Assembly: GCA_034927815.1 (NCBI GenBank)
Contig: JAYFPK010000008.1
Location: 1 to 64,000, forward strand
Reading direction: 5' to 3'
DNA length: 64,000 nt
Origin: Limiplasma sp034927815
GTDB taxonomy: Bacteria; Bacillota; Clostridia; Christensenellales; Aristaeellaceae
The position numbers and the translations under genes were made by a program. The stretch's first letter is position 1. The number at the start of each line of letters is the position of its first letter. Below, piece after piece: positions 1 through 7,154 of this stretch. Below the pieces are notes generated by a model that was not told the origin of the DNA, searched no databases, and saw only the letters and a program-made list of their open reading frames with translations.

Positions 1-63
1 ACCATCCCGGCCGACACCGCCTTCATGGACCCGAAGCAGAGCGGCTGCCCGCTGGTGAAGTGA
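1..63 (+). CDS. C-terminal end of an unidentified protein (partial)
   Basis: The window opens inside a reading frame that runs for 20 codons to a TGA at 61-63. The visible tail contains DPKQSGCPLVK. Too little is present to assign a family. I call it coding because the frame is open from base 1 and the stop is followed directly by non-coding sequence with hairpins. It could also be a chance open frame. Confidence 0.45.
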   Translation, partial: TIPADTAFMDPKQSGCPLVK

Positions 64-479
64 GGGGGAGGCGGGCGCCTTGCCCCCTCCCTAACCCTCC
101 CCCGCTCTCAGCGGACCTACGGTCCGCCTGTCGCGTCAGCACAAAGCATAGCTTTGTGCCGGGCCCGCCCATCATAGCCAGGGATTGGTTTTTGTACCCT
201 GCGGGAGCATGTTGTTTCACCCTGGAAAGATAACCGCCGGGGCACGGCAGCCGGGATATGGACGGCTTGCCGGAACCCTTGCGGTTTTTTTCCAATCTTC
301 TCCAGTGAAGGTGCGGGGCCGCTATTAAGCATGGCCTTCTTGAATGCCCCCAGCCTTCTGCCGGAAAGTGAAAAAATGTGGGGGCTCCTTTGGCGAATCC
401 TTTCATCCGGGCAAGCTCCCCGGCCTTCCGGGCGGCGTTGCGATGTCGAGCGCCCTCCCCGCCCATGGGGGCCGCCGCC
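64..479. other. Intergenic region with two tight hairpins
   Basis: No convincing gene was found in these 416 bases. The left part holds two perfect short-loop palindromes (111-127 and 139-159). The rest is GC-rich sequence whose short open frames lack a ribosome binding site and recognisable domains. It lies between the end of the partial gene and the 3' end of the leftward hydrolase, so it is a convergent intergenic region where terminators are expected. Confidence 0.5.
111..159. repeat. Pair of perfect 3-nt-loop palindromes
   Basis: GCGGACC-TAC-GGTCCGC spans 111-127 (7-bp stem). GCACAAAGC-ATA-GCTTTGTGC spans 139-159 (9-bp stem). They are 11 bases apart. No T-tract follows, so these are not classical intrinsic terminators. 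They could be transcript-end hairpins or a REP-like element. Confidence 0.55.
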
Positions 480-1394
480 CTACGCCTTCTCCTCCACCCA
501 GGCGATCAAATCCGCCCAGACATGCTCCCTTTCCTTCTCGTTGAACATCTCGTGGCGGCCCTTTTCGTACAGCCGCAAGGTCACATCCTTCACCCCGGCT
601 CCCTTTATCTCCTCCGCCACCTTTTTCACGCCCTTGCCATAGGCTCCCACGGGATCGTCCTCCCCGGCGAAGAGCAGCACGGGAACGTCCTTTTCCATGG
701 CGGAGAGCTTGGAGGGATACAGCCGGGAAAGCCCCTCGAACATGTCCCGGTAGGCCCGGGCGGTGAAGGTAAAGCCGCAGAAGGGATCGGCGATATAAGC
801 GTCCACCACGGCGGGGTCGCTGGAGAGCCAGTCAAAGGTGGTGCGGGCCTGGCCGTAGGTTTTGTTATACCCGGCGGAGCTCATGGAGGCCAGCACGCCG
901 CTGGGCTTTTCCCCGCCCCCCAAAGCGCATTGCACCCTGGCTACCAGGCGGCCCACCACCAGGACGGCCGGGTCAAAATGCCCGGTGCCGGAAAGGATCA
1001 GCCCCGCCAGGCCCTTCTCATGCTTGAGGGCATAGCCCCGGGCCACAAAGCTGCCCATGCTGTGCCCCAGCAGGAAATAGGGAATCCCCGGATAGGCAGC
1101 CTGGGTGGCCGTGCGCAGGGCTTGGGTATCCTCGATCAGCGCGTCCCAGCCGCCCTTTTGGGAAAAGTACCCCAGGGTTTTGGCCCCCTGGCCGTGGCCC
1201 AGGTGGTTGTGCCCCACCACGGCAAAGCCCGCCCCGTTCAGGGCCTTGGCTGTGGCGTCGTACCGGTCGATGTGCTCCGCCATGCCGTGAATCAGCTGGA
1301 TCACAGCCCTTGGCTCCCCCTGGGGCAGCCACAGCCGCTTATGCAGCGCCTCCCCTGTGACGGATAAAAAGGTTTCCCTGACGGCCTCTCCCAT
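480..1394 (-). CDS. alpha/beta hydrolase, monoacylglycerol lipase-like (Hydrolase_4)
   Basis: A 304-residue cytoplasmic serine hydrolase of the lysophospholipase/monoacylglycerol lipase group. The nucleophile elbow GHSMGS places the catalytic Ser at about residue 112. The acid is in GEDDPVG (Asp246 or 247) and the His in GRHEMFN (about 281). The oxyanion region LIHGMAEH near residue 34 is typical of the family. Length fits the usual 270-310 residues. No signal peptide is visible. Its start at 1394 has an upstream GGAGG-like site. It stands alone, divergent from the NUDIX gene. The substrate cannot be told from sequence. Confidence 0.85.
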   Translation of the reverse strand: MGEAVRETFLSVTGEALHKRLWLPQGEPRAVIQLIHGMAEHIDRYDATAKALNGAGFAVVGHNHLGHGQGAKTLGYFSQKGGWDALIEDTQALRTATQAAYPGIPYFLLGHSMGSFVARGYALKHEKGLAGLILSGTGHFDPAVLVVGRLVARVQCALGGGEKPSGVLASMSSAGYNKTYGQARTTFDWLSSDPAVVDAYIADPFCGFTFTARAYRDMFEGLSRLYPSKLSAMEKDVPVLLFAGEDDPVGAYGKGVKKVAEEIKGAGVKDVTLRLYEKGRHEMFNEKEREHVWADLIAWVEEKA

Positions 1395-1444
1395 CCCGCT
1401 TCCTCCTTTGTACGCCCCTGCGCCGGGCGGTTCTCGCTGGCCTG

Positions 1445-1471
1445 ATTATACCACATCCCTCTCCTTGGCAA
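1445..1471 (-). promoter_or_regulatory. Candidate sigma-A promoter for the hydrolase
   Basis: On the minus strand TATAAT (1450-1445) is preceded by TTGCCA (1471-1466) with a short 15-bp spacer. The -10 is perfect, the spacing is not ideal. Confidence 0.45.
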
Positions 1472-1473
1472 AA

Positions 1474-1502
1474 GTGACTTGGACGCTTTTCCATGCTACA
1501 AT
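1474..1502 (+). promoter_or_regulatory. Candidate sigma-A promoter for the NUDIX gene
   Basis: GTGACT (1474-1479), a 17-bp spacer and TACAAT (1497-1502) precede the start at 1545. It overlaps the divergent hydrolase promoter region. Confidence 0.45.
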
Positions 1503-1544
1503 AGAACATCCATAAACCTTTTGCCAGGGAGAGGGAGGGATTCC

Positions 1545-2237
1545 ATGAAAAAGGACCGGCATGCCGCCTTGGACCCGGAGGCTGGGAACAAGCCCCAGGC
1601 CGCTTCGGGCCCTTCCCCGAGGCCCACGGAGCCCTGGCTTCGCTGGGCCATGGAGATGCAGAGCATCGGGCAATGCGGCCTGACCTACGCCAAGGACCCC
1701 TATGATCTCCAACGCTACCAACGGCTGCGGGACCTCGCGGCGGAGATGCTAAGCTGGCAAACAGAAATTCCCGCCGAAAAAATCAAGTCCCTCTTTTGCA
1801 GCGAGGAAGGCTATCAAACCCCCAAGCTGGACACCAGGGCGGCGATGTTCCGGGACGGCAAGATACTGCTGGTCCGGGAAAGGAGCGGCAGGTGGGCCTT
1901 GCCCGGCGGCTGGGTGGATGTGCTGGAGTCCGTCGCCTCCAACACGGTGAAGGAGGTCAAGGAGGAAGCGGGCCTGGACGTGGAGGCCAGAAGGATCATC
2001 GCCGTTCAGGACAGGAACAGGCATAACACGCCGCCCTATGCCTACGGCATCTGCAAGGTCTTTGTCCTGTGCGGCATCCTGGGGGGCGGCTTTGTGGAGA
2101 ACCTGGAAACCACGGCGTCCGACTTTTTCCCCCTGGAGCATTTGCCTCCGCTGGCCCAGGAGAAAACCACCCGGGAGCAGATCGCGCTGTGCTTTGAGGC
2201 CTGCGAGGCCGAGCATTGGGAAACGCGGTTTGACTGA
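1545..2237 (+). CDS. NUDIX hydrolase with N-terminal Nudix_N_2-like domain
   Basis: The ATG at 1545 is chosen because GGGAGAGGGAGGG lies just upstream, giving 230 residues. An N-terminal helical segment (about 30-75), as in the YjhB-type Nudix_N_2 group, precedes the catalytic domain. The NUDIX box is at about 121-144: it begins GGWVDVLE and ends KEVKEEAGL, with KE replacing the usual RE and the metal-binding EE retained. Enzymes of this group cleave nucleoside-diphosphate-linked compounds such as ADP-ribose. The exact substrate is unknown. It appears monocistronic. Confidence 0.85.
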   Translation: MKKDRHAALDPEAGNKPQAASGPSPRPTEPWLRWAMEMQSIGQCGLTYAKDPYDLQRYQRLRDLAAEMLSWQTEIPAEKIKSLFCSEEGYQTPKLDTRAAMFRDGKILLVRERSGRWALPGGWVDVLESVASNTVKEVKEEAGLDVEARRIIAVQDRNRHNTPPYAYGICKVFVLCGILGGGFVENLETTASDFFPLEHLPPLAQEKTTREQIALCFEACEAEHWETRFD

Positions 2238-2328
2238 CGCCCCTTTGGAGGTGGGCTTCCTCCCTCCGGAACCCGCGTGCGCGGGCCGCTCCTCCCTGTA
2301 TTAAAGCTGCACTTTTCCCCCCCGTCCC

Positions 2329-2363
2329 TTGCTTCCCTTTGCCTCCCTTTGTATACTGTATAC
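2329..2363 (+). promoter_or_regulatory. acn promoter overlapped by a GTATAC palindrome
   Basis: TTGCTT (2329-2334), a 17-bp spacer and TATACT (2352-2357) form a sigma-A promoter. GTATAC-T-GTATAC (2351-2363) overlaps the -10. A symmetric site placed there would be expected to repress. The regulator is not identifiable in the window. Confidence 0.6.
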
Positions 2364-2406
2364 GAAATAAACAGCGGGAAACCGCGCCATAGGAGCCAGA
2401 GCGCCC

Positions 2407-4341
2407 ATGAATGTGACCCAAAAAATTTTAGCCGCCCACCTTCTTTCCGGGGAATTGAAAGCGGGCACCGAGATCGCCATCAAAATCGACCAGACCCTCA
2501 CCCAGGACTCCACCGGAACCATGGCTTATTTGCAATTTGAGGCCATGGGCATCCCCCGGGTAAAGACCGAAAAGAGCATGGCCTACATCGACCATAACAC
2601 CTTGCAGACCGGGTTTGAAAACGCCGACGACCACCAGTACATCACCACGGTAGCCAAAAAGCACGGCGTGTTTTTGAGCAAGCCCGGCAACGGCATCTGC
2701 CACCAGGTGCACCTGGAGCGCATCGGCGCGCCCGGCAAAACCCTGTTGGGCAGCGACAGCCACACCCCCACCGGGGGCGGCCTGGGCATGCTGGCCATTG
2801 GGGCCGGGGGCCTGGACGTGGCCGTGGCCATGGGCGGCGGAGCCTATTACCTCACCTGCCCCCAGGTGGTGAACGTGCGCCTCACGGGCAAGCTCCAGCG
2901 GGCCGTGGCCGCCAAGGACGTGATCCTGGAGCTGCTGCGCCGCCTCTCCGTCAAGGGCGGGGTGGGCAAGGTGATGGAGTACACCGGCCCCGGCGTCGCC
3001 TCCCTGTCCATTCCCGAGCGGGCCACCATCACCAACATGGGCGCGGAGCTGGGGGCCACCACCTCGGTATTCCCCAGCGACGAGGTGACCCGTTCCTTCC
3101 TGGCGGCCCAGGGCCGGGAGGGGGACTTCGTGCCCCTGGCCCCGGACGCGGACGCCGCCTACGAGGAAACCGTGGAAATCGACCTGGGTTCCCTGGAGCC
3201 CATGGTGGCCTTGCCCCATATGCCCGACAACGTGAAAACGGTGGCCCAGGCGGGCCCCGTGAAGGTGGACCAGGTGTGCATCGGCAGCTGCACCAACTCC
3301 AGCTATTTGGACATGATGCGGGTGGCCGCCATCTTGAAAGGCAAAACCGTGCACCCGGAGGTGTCCTTGGTGATCGCCCCGGGCAGCAAGCAGGTGCTGA
3401 GCATGCTCAGCGCCAACGGCGCGCTCCATGACATGATCGAGGCCGGAGGCCGGATTCTGGAATGCGCCTGCGGCCCCTGTATCGGCATGGGCCAAAGCCC
3501 CCGCACCGGCGCGGTGAGCGTGCGCACCAACAACCGCAACTTCTATGGCCGCAGCGGCACCAAAAGCGCCGGGGTCTTCCTGGTAAGCTGCGAAACTGCC
3601 GCCGCCACGGCCCTGGCCGGAGTGCTCACCGACCCCCGGGCCCTGGAGGTGAGCCTGGACGTGGAAATGCCCAGCCATTTCCTTTTGAACGACAACCTGA
3701 TCCTGCCCCCGGCCACCCGAGGGGAAGCCGCCGGGGTGGAGGTGGTGCGGGGCCCCAACATCAAGCCCTTCCCCCAGGCCCAGCCCTTGCCGGAAAGCCT
3801 TTCCGGCTCCTTGCTGCTGAAGATGGAGGACAACATCACCACCGACCACATCATGCCCAGCGACAGCTCCCTTCTGCCCTTCCGCAGCAACATCCCCAAG
3901 CTGGCCCAGCACTGCCTGACCCCGGTGGACCCCACCTTCCCCAGCCGCGCCCAAGCGGCGGGCGGCGGCTTTTTGGTGGCCGGGCAGAACTACGGCCAGG
4001 GCTCCAGCCGGGAGCACGCGGCCCTGGTACCCCTGTACCTGAAAATCCGCGGGGTGCTGGCCAAGAGCTTCGCCCGCATCCATGCCGCCAACCTGATCAA
4101 CAACGGCATTTTGCCCCTTACCTTCCAAAACGAGGCGGACTATGACCGCTTCCGGCAGGGGGATGAAATCGCCATTGAAAACATCAAAGCCCTTGTGGAG
4201 GGCGGCGCGCAGGAGATTCCCGTCACCAACCTGACCCAAGGGTTTACCGCGGCCGCCCTGCTCTCCCTCACCCCCCGCCAGCGCAAGATGATTTTGGCGG
4301 GCGGCCTGATCAACATGATCGGGGAGAAAGGAGCACGGTAG
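2407..4341 (+). CDS. acn: Aconitate hydratase, Aquifex-type
   Basis: A 644-residue aconitase interconverting citrate and isocitrate through cis-aconitate in the TCA cycle or glutamate-forming branch. Length and motifs match the short, single-chain Aquifex/clostridial type rather than the ~900-residue AcnA. [4Fe-4S] ligands are Cys295 in GSCTNSS and Cys355/Cys358 in ACGPC. The swivel domain carries GQNYGQGSSREHAA near residue 530. Substrate-binding GSDSHTPT is at about residue 116. It is monocistronic, with its own promoter upstream and a strong hairpin downstream. A homoaconitase or methylisocitrate-type activity is less likely but not excluded. Confidence 0.93.
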   Translation: MNVTQKILAAHLLSGELKAGTEIAIKIDQTLTQDSTGTMAYLQFEAMGIPRVKTEKSMAYIDHNTLQTGFENADDHQYITTVAKKHGVFLSKPGNGICHQVHLERIGAPGKTLLGSDSHTPTGGGLGMLAIGAGGLDVAVAMGGGAYYLTCPQVVNVRLTGKLQRAVAAKDVILELLRRLSVKGGVGKVMEYTGPGVASLSIPERATITNMGAELGATTSVFPSDEVTRSFLAAQGREGDFVPLAPDADAAYEETVEIDLGSLEPMVALPHMPDNVKTVAQAGPVKVDQVCIGSCTNSSYLDMMRVAAILKGKTVHPEVSLVIAPGSKQVLSMLSANGALHDMIEAGGRILECACGPCIGMGQSPRTGAVSVRTNNRNFYGRSGTKSAGVFLVSCETAAATALAGVLTDPRALEVSLDVEMPSHFLLNDNLILPPATRGEAAGVEVVRGPNIKPFPQAQPLPESLSGSLLLKMEDNITTDHIMPSDSSLLPFRSNIPKLAQHCLTPVDPTFPSRAQAAGGGFLVAGQNYGQGSSREHAALVPLYLKIRGVLAKSFARIHAANLINNGILPLTFQNEADYDRFRQGDEIAIENIKALVEGGAQEIPVTNLTQGFTAAALLSLTPRQRKMILAGGLINMIGEKGAR

Positions 4342-4460
4342 GAGGCTTTGGTTCCGGCTTTACCGCCGCAGAGAACATAAGCCCGCCAGCGGCGCTGCCG
4401 AACGCGCATACTTTCTCCTGATCCCAGGCCTCGCCAGGGAGCCGAACAGAATCATAGACA

Positions 4461-4493
4461 ATGGCCCCGGCGGATGTAATCCGCCGGGGCCAT
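4461..4493. terminator. Bidirectional hairpin between acn and sigG
   Basis: A perfect 15-bp stem (4461-4475 with 4479-4493) closes on a GTA loop between the convergent acn and sigG genes. No T-tract flanks it, but its strength and position suggest termination in both directions. Confidence 0.7.
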
Positions 4494-4505
4494 TGCAAAG
4501 GATGT

Positions 4506-5285
4506 TCAGCCTCCCACATGCTTTCTCATATGGGACAGCGCGTTCTTTTCCAGCCTGCTGACCTGGGCCTGGGAGATGCCGATCTCCCCCGCCACCTCCA
4601 TCTGGGTGCGGCCCTCGAAAAACCGGAGCTTAAGGATATGCTTCTCCCGGTCGTTCAGGCGGCTCATGGCCTCCTTCACGCCGATCTCGTCCAGCCAGCC
4701 GTCGTCCAGCTTCTTGTTGTCCGTGACCTGGTCCATGATGTACAGGGCGTCGCCGCCGTCGTTGTAAACCGGCTCAAAGAGGCTTACCGGGTCCTGGATG
4801 GCCTCCAGGGCGAAGACCACGTCCTCCCTGGGCAGGCCCAACTCCTGGGCCAGCTCGGTGACGTTGGGCTCCCGGCCCAGCCGTTCCGCCATCCGGTCCC
4901 GGGCCTTCAGGGCCTTGTAGGCGATATCCCTCAGGCTGCGGCTCACCCGGATGGCGTTGTTGTCCCGCAGGTAGCGGCGAATCTCCCCGATGATCATGGG
5001 CACGGCATAGGTGGAGAAGCGCACGTTCTGGGATACGTCAAAGTTGTCCAGGGCCTTGATCAGCCCGATGCAGCCCACCTGAAACAAATCGTCCACGTTC
5101 TCTCCCCGGTTGCCAAAGCGCTGGATTACGCTGAGGACCAGCCGGAGATTGCCTCGGATAAACTCCTCCCGGGACTTCATATCGCCCCCGTGTACCAGGG
5201 GAAACAGCTCCCTCATCCGCTCGTTGGTGAGCACCGGCAGCGTGGAGGTGTCCACCCCGCAAATTTCCACCTTATTGGTCGCCAT
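4506..5285 (-). CDS. sigG: Sporulation sigma factor SigG (late forespore)
   Basis: A 259-residue sigma-70 family protein. The start at 5285 follows GGAGGG and gives the diagnostic N-terminus MATNKVEICGVDTSTLPVL, nearly that of Bacillus SigG. Regions 2-4 are all present: LRLVLSVIQRF (2.1), DDLFQVGCIGL (2.2), FSTYAVPMIIGEIRRYLRDN (2.3-2.4), DPVSLFEPVYNDGGD, and the region 4.2 helix-turn-helix ending QMEVAGEIGISQAQVSRLEK. SigG directs forespore gene expression after engulfment, including spore coat, SASP and germination genes. In many sporulators sigG follows spoIIG-type genes; here it is alone, facing acn. Confidence 0.97.
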   Translation of the reverse strand: MATNKVEICGVDTSTLPVLTNERMRELFPLVHGGDMKSREEFIRGNLRLVLSVIQRFGNRGENVDDLFQVGCIGLIKALDNFDVSQNVRFSTYAVPMIIGEIRRYLRDNNAIRVSRSLRDIAYKALKARDRMAERLGREPNVTELAQELGLPREDVVFALEAIQDPVSLFEPVYNDGGDALYIMDQVTDNKKLDDGWLDEIGVKEAMSRLNDREKHILKLRFFEGRTQMEVAGEIGISQAQVSRLEKNALSHMRKHVGG

Positions 5286-5321
5286 ATCATCCCTCCGCTT
5301 TTGCAAAGCTTGTACAATAGG

Positions 5322-5351
5322 GAGTATGGCGCGGCCAAAGCGGGATTATTC
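5322..5351 (-). promoter_or_regulatory. Candidate forespore (sigma-G/sigma-F type) promoter of sigG
   Basis: Read on the minus strand: GAATA (5351-5347), 18 bases, then CATACTC (5328-5322), about 37 bases before the start codon. This resembles the known sigma-G consensus GHATR-N17/18-CATWMTA, with one mismatch in the last -10 base. It would fit sigG autoregulation. Confidence 0.55.
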
Positions 5352-5392
5352 CATTCGTGTCATGATGGCAAAAGTAGTGAAATCACGACAAC

Positions 5393-5414
5393 GGGACGCC
5401 CAAGCGGGCGTCCC
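5393..5414 (-). terminator. Hairpin after the SLOG gene
   Basis: GGGACGCCC (5393-5401), loop AAGC, GGGCGTCCC (5406-5414). Outer ACAA/TTGT bases extend the pairing. It lies between the leftward SLOG gene and sigG, so it probably ends the upstream cluster before the sigG promoter. Confidence 0.65.
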
Positions 5415-5444
5415 AAATTGTCGAAAAGCGCCGCGTGGGCGGCT

Positions 5445-5999
5445 CTATAGGGAAATCGTCACGATCTCCTTGCCCTGCCTGGCCGCATAGCGCAAGGTGG
5501 CGGCGGTGCCGCCCCCCGGGCGGCCGTCATACAGGCCGATCACCCGCTGGGCCCGGCGCACCATGTAGCGGTTGCGCTTCATGAAGCATTGGGGGCCGTA
5601 GGCGGGGCTGTGCACCCCAAGGACGTCGCAGGCCGCCAGCAGCTCCTGAAACCGGGGGTCCGGGCAGCGCAAGCGCTGGGGGTGGGGAAGGGCCGCCTCC
5701 AACGTGACGTAGGGAAAGCGCTCCTTCATCTGGACCACCAGCTCCGCGAAAAGCAGGTCCGCCCCCTGGGCAAAGCCCGAAAGAAAGTGGGTATAGCCCT
5801 GGTCTATGGCCCGGAAAAGCTCCTGGAGCAGGGCAAAGCGGATCTCCTCGTCCTTTTGGGGCGCAAGGGCGCGGTGCCCGGTGACCATGCAGGCCTTTGG
5901 AAGCGAGGGCTCCTTCCCCTGTTCCCCAGGGGCCGCCCCTTCCCCCTTCGCCTCCGCCGGGAACTGCCCGCAAGGGGGCTTGACGCCGGGCTTGTCCAT
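5445..5999 (-). CDS. SLOG-family (DUF1273/YpsA-like) protein
   Basis: A 184-residue protein. After about 33 poorly conserved residues it carries the Rossmann-like SLOG domain: MVTGHRALAP, then FLSGFAQGADLLFAEL, which is the nucleotide/ligand-binding GFAxGAD motif of YpsA/DUF1273 proteins. YpsA-type proteins in Gram-positive bacteria are linked to cell division and are proposed to bind NAD- or ADP-ribose-related ligands. Its gene ends an apparent leftward cluster with HAD, GNAT and FAD dehydrogenase genes; the gap to the HAD gene is 14 bases. The precise role is unknown. Confidence 0.8.
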   Translation of the reverse strand: MDKPGVKPPCGQFPAEAKGEGAAPGEQGKEPSLPKACMVTGHRALAPQKDEEIRFALLQELFRAIDQGYTHFLSGFAQGADLLFAELVVQMKERFPYVTLEAALPHPQRLRCPDPRFQELLAACDVLGVHSPAYGPQCFMKRNRYMVRRAQRVIGLYDGRPGGGTAATLRYAARQGKEIVTISL

Positions 6000-6013
6000 G
6001 GCCTCGCTCCTTC

Positions 6014-6685
6014 TCAGGCTTTGGGCCCCTCGCCGTTCAGGCTGTCCACCAGGGGAAGCAGCTCCGTCAGGGAGGACAGGTGGTAGGTCACCAATTCCTT
6101 CAGGCCCTCATAGGGGATCAAATCCGGGATCATCACCGCGGGAATCCCCGCGGCCTTCAGGGCCAACAGGCCGTTATGGCTGTCCTCCACCCCCAGGCAG
6201 CGCTCCGGCGCGATCCCGATCTCCTCCGCGGCCCGCAAAAAGATATCCGGGGCGGGCTTGCCTTTTGCCACGTCCGTGCCGCAGACCACCGCGTCAAAAG
6301 CGCCGTGCATCTGGGGAATATGCTCCAGGTATATCTCCACCACCTTGCGGGGGGTGCTGGTGGCCAGGGCCAAAGGCAGGCCCCGCCCGCGCAGGCCTGC
6401 CAGGCATTCCCCCAGCCCCGGCTTTTTGGGAGTCCTGTCCTGCCGGGCCAAAGCGGTGCATTCCTCCCAATAAAGGCGGCTGATCTCCTCATGGGGATAG
6501 TCCTGGCCTAAAAAGCTCCGGAAGAGCTCCCCGCTTCGCTGTCCCGGAGCCCCCAGGCTCTGGCGGTATATCTCGGGGGCCATGGCATACCCCAGTTTGG
6601 CCGCCAGCCGGATCGTCAGCGCCATCCCCTGGGTTTCCGTATCCAGCAGCACGCCGTCCATGTCAAAAACAATTCCCTCAACCAT
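6014..6685 (-). CDS. HAD-IA family phosphatase (beta-phosphoglucomutase-like)
   Basis: A 223-residue HAD hydrolase. The start at 6685 is chosen because AAGGAGA precedes it and the protein then opens with motif I, VFDMDGVLLDTE (Asp8, Asp10). Motif II is ATSTPRK, motif III is the Lys of KGKPAPD, motif IV is GVEDSHNG. The alpha-helical cap is of the phosphoglycolate phosphatase/beta-phosphoglucomutase type. The gene overlaps the end of the GNAT gene by eight bases (ATGGTTGA), indicating translational coupling. The physiological phosphate ester is not determinable. Confidence 0.88.
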   Translation of the reverse strand: MVEGIVFDMDGVLLDTETQGMALTIRLAAKLGYAMAPEIYRQSLGAPGQRSGELFRSFLGQDYPHEEISRLYWEECTALARQDRTPKKPGLGECLAGLRGRGLPLALATSTPRKVVEIYLEHIPQMHGAFDAVVCGTDVAKGKPAPDIFLRAAEEIGIAPERCLGVEDSHNGLLALKAAGIPAVMIPDLIPYEGLKELVTYHLSSLTELLPLVDSLNGEGPKA

Positions 6686-7154
6686 CGGTTTCTCCTTCCA
6701 TTCCAAGGGATGCGGGCTCCCCAAAGAGCCGGATGAAGTTCTTTTGCTCCTTGCGCACATGGTAGCCGCAGGCTTCGTAAAACCGGTGGGCCTCCCGGCG
6801 GTTCATGCCGGACACCAGCCTCACCCCGGCGCAGCCGCATTCCTTCGCCCATCCCTCCACCGCCGCCACCAAAGCGCGGCCCACCCCCTGCCGCCGGGCC
6901 GCGCCGTCCACAGCCAGAGACAGGATGTTTTTCAGGGATTCGCAGTGGAGGCAGTCATAGTCGGCCGCGTGGACAAAGCCCCTCACGGCCCCCTCCCCCT
7001 CCGCGATCCATACGCGGTTTGCGGGGTTTGGCAATACCTCCCCCAAGCGCCGCCGGGTCATCTCCAGGGCGCAATCATAGCCCAACGCCTCCATCTCCAG
7101 GCGGCGAATGGCAGCGGCATCCTCCAGGGACGCGGGACGAATCACAAGGCCCAT
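6678..7154 (-). CDS. GNAT N-acetyltransferase
   Basis: A 158-residue GCN5-related acetyltransferase. The acetyl-CoA pyrophosphate loop is seen in the stretch AVDGAARRQGVGRALV (about 88-103), followed by the helix and the late GMNRREAHRFYEACGY segment typical of the fold. It sits between the FAD dehydrogenase gene (13-base overlap) and the HAD gene (8-base overlap), so the three are very likely co-translated. The amine acceptor is unknown. Confidence 0.85.
   Translation of the reverse strand: MGLVIRPASLEDAAAIRRLEMEALGYDCALEMTRRRLGEVLPNPANRVWIAEGEGAVRGFVHAADYDCLHCESLKNILSLAVDGAARRQGVGRALVAAVEGWAKECGCAGVRLVSGMNRREAHRFYEACGYHVRKEQKNFIRLFGEPASLGMEGETDG

Noticed and set aside
23..466. 147-codon leftward frame at the left edge
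   Set aside because: No domain, no ribosome binding site, and it crosses two perfect hairpins.
2428..4239. 603-codon antisense frame under acn
   Set aside because: Same composition effect; His/Gly/Gln-rich peptide without domain or ribosome binding site.
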